This document shows, in pieces, positions 22,058 through 25,602 of a stretch of 25,602 nucleotides of DNA (its first letter is position 1; the number at the start of each line of letters is the position of its first letter). The stretch spans positions 1-25,602 of the forward strand of contig JACQFK010000117.1 of NCBI GenBank assembly GCA_016200125.1, given 5' to 3'. The translations under genes and the position numbers were made by a program. The DNA is from Planctomycetota bacterium. Lineage in GTDB: Bacteria > Planctomycetota > MHYJ01 > JACPRB01. Below the pieces are notes generated by a model. The model ran no database searches and was not told where the DNA came from. It saw only the letters and a list, made by a program, of their open reading frames with translations.

Positions 22058-23105
22058 TCGCCGCGTCCGCTGGGTCTCCTGGCGCGAGCCGGGTCTCGTC
22101 GTCGTGACGCTGTCGCTCATCGGCGTGCTGGCCGTCGTCCTCTCCTCCTGCAGCGTCTTCGAGGCGATCTTCCCGCCGTCGGCGCCCCCGCCGCGGCCCT
22201 TCAACCACGAGGCGCACACGGTCCGCGGGATCGGCTGCGCCGACTGTCACGAAGGGGCGGAGAAGGAGGTCAAGGCCGGCATGCCCTCCAAGGCCTTCTG
22301 CATGAACTGCCACGACGACCTCGACAAGGAGAAGGACAAGCCGCTCGAGAAGAAGGTCGCGTGGTTCCTGGGCGAAAACGGCGAGCCCGACTGGGCGGCC
22401 TTCGGCCGCCAGAAGCAGGACATCAAGTTCTCCCACGGCGCCCATGCGGGGAAGGTGGCCTGCGCCGGCTGCCACGTGGGAATGGACAAGGACACCGGGT
22501 TGATCCCCCGCGGTCCCCAGCGGATGACCTCCTGCGTGTCCTGCCACCAGGAGAAGGCGGCGGCGAAGCTGGAATGCGCCGCCTGCCACCAGTCGATCGA
22601 CCGGACCCGCAAGCCGGACAACCATCTCCAGCTCTGGACGAAGATGCACGGAGCGGCTTCCAAGGCGGGATCGGAGGTCTCGACGGCCAACACCTGCACG
22701 CTCTGCCATCAGCCGAATGCCTGCGTGATCTGTCACCAGACCCGGCCCCCGCAGGACCACAATGAATTCTGGCGGCTAAAGTCGCACGGGCTGTCGGCGA
22801 GCCTCGACCGCAGCCGCTGCCAGACCTGCCACACGACGGACTCCTGCAGCAGCTGCCACAAGGTCACGGCGCCGATGAACCACACGGCCGGCTGGAACGC
22901 CCCGCGGGAAGGCCACTGCCGGAATTGCCATGTGCCGCTGCAGAGCAGCGGGAGCTGCGCGGTCTGCCACCGGGACGCCCCGGGGCACGCCTTCAGCCCG
23001 CCCAAGCCCCCCTGGCACACCCCAGCGATGGTCTGCACGGCCTGCCACTCGACCTCGCTCAAGCACCCGGACAACGGCGACAACTGCAACGCCTGCCACC
23101 GCTAG
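22047..23105 (+). CDS. Tridecahaem (13-haem) cytochrome c, membrane-anchored or lipoprotein
   Basis: 352 residues. The N-terminus has a basic patch (MRSDRRVRWVSWREP), one hydrophobic helix (GLVVVTLSLIGVLAVVL) and LSSC, a possible lipobox. Thirteen CXXCH sites follow from about residue 63 to the last residues: CADCH, CMNCH, CAGCH, CVSCH, CAACH, CTLCH, CVICH, CQTCH, CSSCH, CRNCH, CAVCH, CTACH and CNACH. Pieces such as FNHEAHTVRGIGCADCHEG and IKFSHGAHAGKVACAGCH are c7/c3-like, with distal His ligands ahead of each haem. This is about one haem per 22 residues of the haem region, a wire-like density. Its start overlaps the barrel gene by 11 bases, so the two are probably co-translated. It may fill or abut the barrel. 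Confidence 0.93.
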   Translation: MRSDRRVRWVSWREPGLVVVTLSLIGVLAVVLSSCSVFEAIFPPSAPPPRPFNHEAHTVRGIGCADCHEGAEKEVKAGMPSKAFCMNCHDDLDKEKDKPLEKKVAWFLGENGEPDWAAFGRQKQDIKFSHGAHAGKVACAGCHVGMDKDTGLIPRGPQRMTSCVSCHQEKAAAKLECAACHQSIDRTRKPDNHLQLWTKMHGAASKAGSEVSTANTCTLCHQPNACVICHQTRPPQDHNEFWRLKSHGLSASLDRSRCQTCHTTDSCSSCHKVTAPMNHTAGWNAPREGHCRNCHVPLQSSGSCAVCHRDAPGHAFSPPKPPWHTPAMVCTACHSTSLKHPDNGDNCNACHR

Positions 23106-23175
23106 CGGCCGCAGAAAACTCCGGAGTGCCGCGGAATTCTCCGGGGGCGGCGCCCTCTCCCGGGCTCCCGCCGGA

Positions 23176-23190
23176 CGGCACGGAGTTTGC
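23176..23190 (+). promoter_or_regulatory. Sigma-54 (-24/-12)-like element before the Cys/His-rich protein
   Basis: CGGCAC-GGAGT-TTGC, followed by A, has one mismatch (first base) and correct GG-N10-GC spacing. The predicted start, near 23202, lies only two bases before the ATG, with AGGAG (23191-23195) upstream of it. Either the mRNA is leaderless or the gene is also read from the cytochrome operon. Confidence 0.5.
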
Positions 23191-23203
23191 AGGAGTCTTC
23201 TCC

Positions 23204-23737
23204 ATGAGATATCAAATCAGGCTCCTGGACCAAAACCTTCCGGGGCTTACGCGGGAGATCGCGCAGGCCTGCTGGCATGCGACGGACACGATCGTCCGGA
23301 ACAAGCTGGACAACGCGCTGTACCGGGACCTCTATCGCGCCGTGCGCGAGGTTTTCCGGAGCCACGTCAAGGCGTTCCGCTATTGCAACGCCGCCCGCGT
23401 GTGCGAGGCGAACATCCCGCGGAACGCCGGGCACCTGCTGCCCCCGCACGAGCACTATGCCGGGGAGCACGTGCACGTGTACCTCCTGGGGGCCGAACTG
23501 CCTCCGAAGCAGTTCACCCGGGAGATCGTCACGCAGGCGGTCAAGGCGATCGTGATCAACCTCCCCCGGCAGCCGCTGCACGGGCTGGCCGATGCCCTGC
23601 GACTGTCGGTCGAAAAGGCCCTGGATCAGCGCGTGTTCCGTTCTCTTCGCTGCGGTGAGGACAACCTCTGCCACGCGAACGAGGCCTACGATCCCTGGGA
23701 TCTCCGGGATCCCATCAACGTGATCCAGAGCGCCTGA
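23204..23737 (+). CDS. Unknown Cys/His-rich cytoplasmic protein
   Basis: 177 residues from the ATG at 23204, with AGGAG eight bases upstream; the frame is open further upstream but without a supported start. No signal peptide or transmembrane helix is seen. Two CX5C pairs (YCNAARVC, RCGEDNLC) and a His cluster (PPHEHYAGEHVHVYLLG) could form one or two metal sites; the remainder is helical (LTREIAQACWHATDTIVRNK, FTREIVTQAVKAIVINLPR). I do not recognise the family. It follows the 13-haem gene by about 100 bases, ends at a strong terminator and has its own sigma-54-like element. A metal-dependent or regulatory role tied to the cytochromes is only a guess. Confidence 0.8.
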   Translation: MRYQIRLLDQNLPGLTREIAQACWHATDTIVRNKLDNALYRDLYRAVREVFRSHVKAFRYCNAARVCEANIPRNAGHLLPPHEHYAGEHVHVYLLGAELPPKQFTREIVTQAVKAIVINLPRQPLHGLADALRLSVEKALDQRVFRSLRCGEDNLCHANEAYDPWDLRDPINVIQSA

Positions 23738-23749
23738 CCCGGGGGATAC

Positions 23750-23791
23750 GGAGCCGCAGAACAGGATGTATTCTCTGCGGCTCCTTTTTTT
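23750..23791 (+). terminator. Rho-independent terminator
   Basis: GGAGCCGCAGA and TCTGCGGCTCC form a perfect 11-pair stem around a 13-base loop, followed directly by seven T. It ends the barrel/13-haem/Cys-His transcript, 12 bases after the last stop. It also separates this unit from the convergent kinase operon, for which it gives no T-run. Confidence 0.92.
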
Positions 23792-23794
23792 CGT

Positions 23795-24343
23795 TCAGAC
23801 CCGGTAGAGCTTCCGGGACGGAATCCACTCGCTCGAGATCAGGAAATCCAGGATCTTCCGAGCCGCCTCCTCGGGATCCTCCCGGTCCGACTTGATATGC
23901 ACCTCGGGATGGATCGGCCGTTCGTATTCGGCCTGGAGCCCCGGCAGGGTGGTCGAGCGGCCCTCGCGGGCGCCGTGGTAGAGGCCCTTCGGATCCCGCT
24001 CCATGCAGATCTCGAGGGGGCAGTCGACGAAGACTTCCGCGAACAGCGGGAAGCGGTCCCGCGCCGGCGCGCGGTAGGCCCGGCGGTTGCCCGTCGCGTC
24101 GAGGATCACCGGAACGCCGCGCTCCACGAGCATCGCCGCGACCTCGACCATCCCCTGGTAGAAGAGCGTCCGGTCCGCCTCCGAGTGGGTCGCGTGGGGA
24201 GTGAAGTATTTGCGGAAGACGTCGGACTCCAGCAGCGCCGGGTCCACGTTCCGCGCGCGGAGCCGCGCCGTCAGCGCGGCGGCGATCGAGGATTTCCCCG
24301 ATGCGGGCAGGCCCGTGATCCAGAGGACGAAGGGTCGGGTCAT
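23795..24343 (-). CDS. APS-kinase-like (CysC family) P-loop kinase
   Basis: 182 residues from the ATG at 24343, overlapping the upstream stop by four bases. Walker A is GLPASGKSS, and the lid region VFVDCPLEICMERDPKGLYHGAREG is typical of adenylylsulfate kinases (CysC). Two substrate-site signatures differ: the usual DGDNVR is ESDVFRKYF, and the FISPxRxxR segment is DATGNRRAYRAPAR, so the usual serine is absent. The protein may phosphorylate APS in sulfate assimilation or may act on another small molecule. No CysN, CysD or sulfite reductase gene is in the window. It is the last gene of an operon with an APH-fold kinase and an Rrf2 regulator. Confidence 0.82.
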   Translation of the reverse strand: MTRPFVLWITGLPASGKSSIAAALTARLRARNVDPALLESDVFRKYFTPHATHSEADRTLFYQGMVEVAAMLVERGVPVILDATGNRRAYRAPARDRFPLFAEVFVDCPLEICMERDPKGLYHGAREGRSTTLPGLQAEYERPIHPEVHIKSDREDPEEAARKILDFLISSEWIPSRKLYRV

Positions 24344-25428
24344 GTCGGGACCTCGAAGCAGGAGTTGATCCGGGCGGGATCGAAGCGGGGCGTCTCCAGC
24401 ACGTGGAGCGCGAAGGCCAGCAGCCTGGCTCGGATCGTCTCGTCCAGCCGCGGATACCAGATCGGATTCGCCATGACGAGGCTCCGGAAGGTCAGGAAGG
24501 GCGCTGCGACCTCGAGGAGCTCGCCGTCTCCGGAACCCTCCAGATAGCGGTCCCAGAAGCGCCGGAACATCCGCTCGAAGTCCCCGTCCACCCGGCCGCT
24601 GCGCTGGAGCGAGAAAAAGGCGTAGTTGAGCGTGAGGCTCGTGACGTCGTCCGCGGGATCCCCCCATTCGCCGCGCGAGCGGTCGAGCACCGTGAAGTCC
24701 GTCCCCTTCCGGAAGAGGATGTTCCAGGGATGGAAATCGCCGTGCACCTGGCGCAGCCGGTGGGTCCGGGGTTTGAGCGCCCAGCGCCAGTCGACGCAGC
24801 GCCGCTCGATGTCCCGGAGCCGCGACGCGGGGACGGAGCCGGCCGGATAGGAATCGAGGATTCCCATGATGCATTCGCCGTGGCCGACGAGTTCCCGGAT
24901 CCGTCGGACGTAGAGGCCGGGATCCGTCCCGCGGACGCGGTGGATGCCGACCAGGTAGTCGCAGAGCGCGTCGGCCCTCGCGAAGTCGAGGTCGTCCGCG
25001 GCTCCGGCGTCGCGGAGGCGCGCGAGGTCGGTCGAGTAGGTCTCCCCGTCCTCGTAGTCCCTGAGGACGAAGAACTCGTCGGCATCGCCGAGCGAGACGA
25101 GCTCGCCCGAGTTCCGCGTCGCGCCCACGTCGATCGACCGGACATGGCGGGGGAGTTCGTTGTAGGCGCCGTGGCTCCAGAGGAGCGCCTGGGCGCGGTC
25201 GGCGCGGTGCTCGTGGCCGAAGGAGTTGGGGGTCATCGTCTCGAGCACGACGGAACGGGCGCGGCCGTCCACGTCGGCGTCGATCCTCAGCGGCACGCCG
25301 TAGCCGAAGCCCTTCGCGTCCGTTCCGGCGGCGGCCTTGCCGATGGGGACGCAACGGAAGATCCGGACCCGCGGGCCCCAGAGGGACCGCAGATAGCGCT
25401 CCACTTCCTGGGTCTTGAGGGCGTCCAT
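24340..25428 (-). CDS. APH-family (aminoglycoside phosphotransferase-fold) small-molecule kinase
   Basis: 362 residues from the ATG at 25428. The catalytic loop is HGDFHPWNILF, with the HxDxxxxN arrangement, and the metal-binding segment follows as VLDRSRGEWGDPADDV. The N-lobe includes FFVLRDYEDGETY, resembling the hinge, and the C-lobe is helical. APH-fold proteins phosphorylate hydroxyls on antibiotics, choline, homoserine or sugars; nothing here identifies the substrate, and antibiotic resistance should not be assumed. It begins two bases after the Rrf2 gene and overlaps the CysC-like gene by ATGA, so the three are translationally coupled. A two-kinase cascade or a shared pathway is plausible but inferred. 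Confidence 0.85.
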   Translation of the reverse strand: MDALKTQEVERYLRSLWGPRVRIFRCVPIGKAAAGTDAKGFGYGVPLRIDADVDGRARSVVLETMTPNSFGHEHRADRAQALLWSHGAYNELPRHVRSIDVGATRNSGELVSLGDADEFFVLRDYEDGETYSTDLARLRDAGAADDLDFARADALCDYLVGIHRVRGTDPGLYVRRIRELVGHGECIMGILDSYPAGSVPASRLRDIERRCVDWRWALKPRTHRLRQVHGDFHPWNILFRKGTDFTVLDRSRGEWGDPADDVTSLTLNYAFFSLQRSGRVDGDFERMFRRFWDRYLEGSGDGELLEVAAPFLTFRSLVMANPIWYPRLDETIRARLLAFALHVLETPRFDPARINSCFEVPT

Positions 25429-25430
25429 GG

Positions 25431-25602
25431 CTAAGAAGCTCCCGCCTGGACGGCCGGGTCGAGGCAGTTGGGGAGATCGAGAGGGATGTTCGCGAGCTCC
25501 GCGAGCGTGAAGGAGCGGAGCGCCTCCTGGTATCCCTTTTCCGCGCTCCGGCAGATCGGCGCGAGGATGCAGGAGGCCCGGGAATCGCAGGCATCGTAGT
25601 CG
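25431..25602 (-). CDS. Rrf2-family Fe-S transcription regulator (C-terminal part)
   Basis: Only the last 56 residues are in the window. They read DYDACDSRASCILAPICRSA, then GYQEALRSFTLAELANIPLD, and end at a TAG at 25431. The three cysteines are spaced CX5CX5C, as in IscR, where they hold an iron-sulfur cluster, and the FTLAEL segment is typical of the Rrf2 C-terminus. The winged-helix DNA-binding part lies beyond the window. It heads, or is early in, the operon with the APH-fold and APS-kinase-like genes, and may control it in response to Fe-S, oxidative or sulfur status. Confidence 0.82.
   Translation of the reverse strand, partial: DYDACDSRASCILAPICRSAEKGYQEALRSFTLAELANIPLDLPNCLDPAVQAGAS

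Noticed and set aside
24340..25428. Antibiotic resistance gene
   Set aside because: The APH fold is shared by many metabolic kinases, and the operon context (Rrf2 regulator, APS-kinase-like protein) does not point to resistance.

Overview
The window is high-GC, gene-dense bacterial DNA from a diderm, respiring organism: it encodes lipoproteins, a TolC-type outer-membrane protein, an outer-membrane beta-barrel and many secreted c-type cytochromes. I cannot name the phylum from sequence alone; an uncultured lineage near Planctomycetota, Acidobacteriota or Desulfobacterota would fit, with low confidence. There are no rRNA or tRNA genes, CRISPR arrays or transposase genes.

Layout. (1) 1-1900: a truncated PAS/histidine kinase and an uncharacterised DUF6544-like gene on the minus strand, divergent from a small lipoprotein. 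(2) 1923-12507: a metal and cation transport block. A P-type ATPase on the plus strand converges, with a 4-base overlap, on a minus-strand operon cusC-cusB-cusA-(P2A ATPase). The cusA gene keeps the Cu(I)/Ag(I) methionine triad but has lost about 80 codons near its 3' end, out of frame. (3) 12641-13175: a self-contained unit for a small secreted protein, with promoter, strong ribosome binding site and terminator. (4) 13256-23105: a multihaem electron-transfer locus. A minus-strand operon encodes an octahaem lipoprotein with Ig/PKD-like domains, a c554-like tetrahaem protein, a NapC/NrfH-like tetrahaem membrane protein, a small two-helix membrane protein, a nonahaem protein, a Rieske protein and cytochrome b. 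Divergently, an outer-membrane barrel gene overlaps a 13-haem cytochrome gene. (5) 23204-25602: an unknown Cys/His-rich protein, a terminator, then a convergent operon (Rrf2-type Fe-S regulator, APH-fold kinase, APS-kinase-like protein).

How it may work together (inference). The cytochrome b/Rieske pair oxidises quinol and passes electrons to the nonahaem protein, which sits where cytochrome c1 would be. The NapC-like protein is a second quinol entry point that feeds the c554-like protein. The barrel, the 13-haem protein and the octahaem lipoprotein could carry electrons across the outer membrane. By motif count the five cytochromes offer 38 CXXCH haem sites.

Regulation. Five genes or operons are preceded, in the correct orientation, by a -24/-12 element of the sigma-54 type (TGGCAC-N5-TTGC; three exact, two with one mismatch). 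This suggests that copper efflux, the secreted protein, the cytochrome operon, the lipoprotein and the Cys/His protein share sigma-54 control. A 112-base hairpin repeat lies inside the cytochrome operon.
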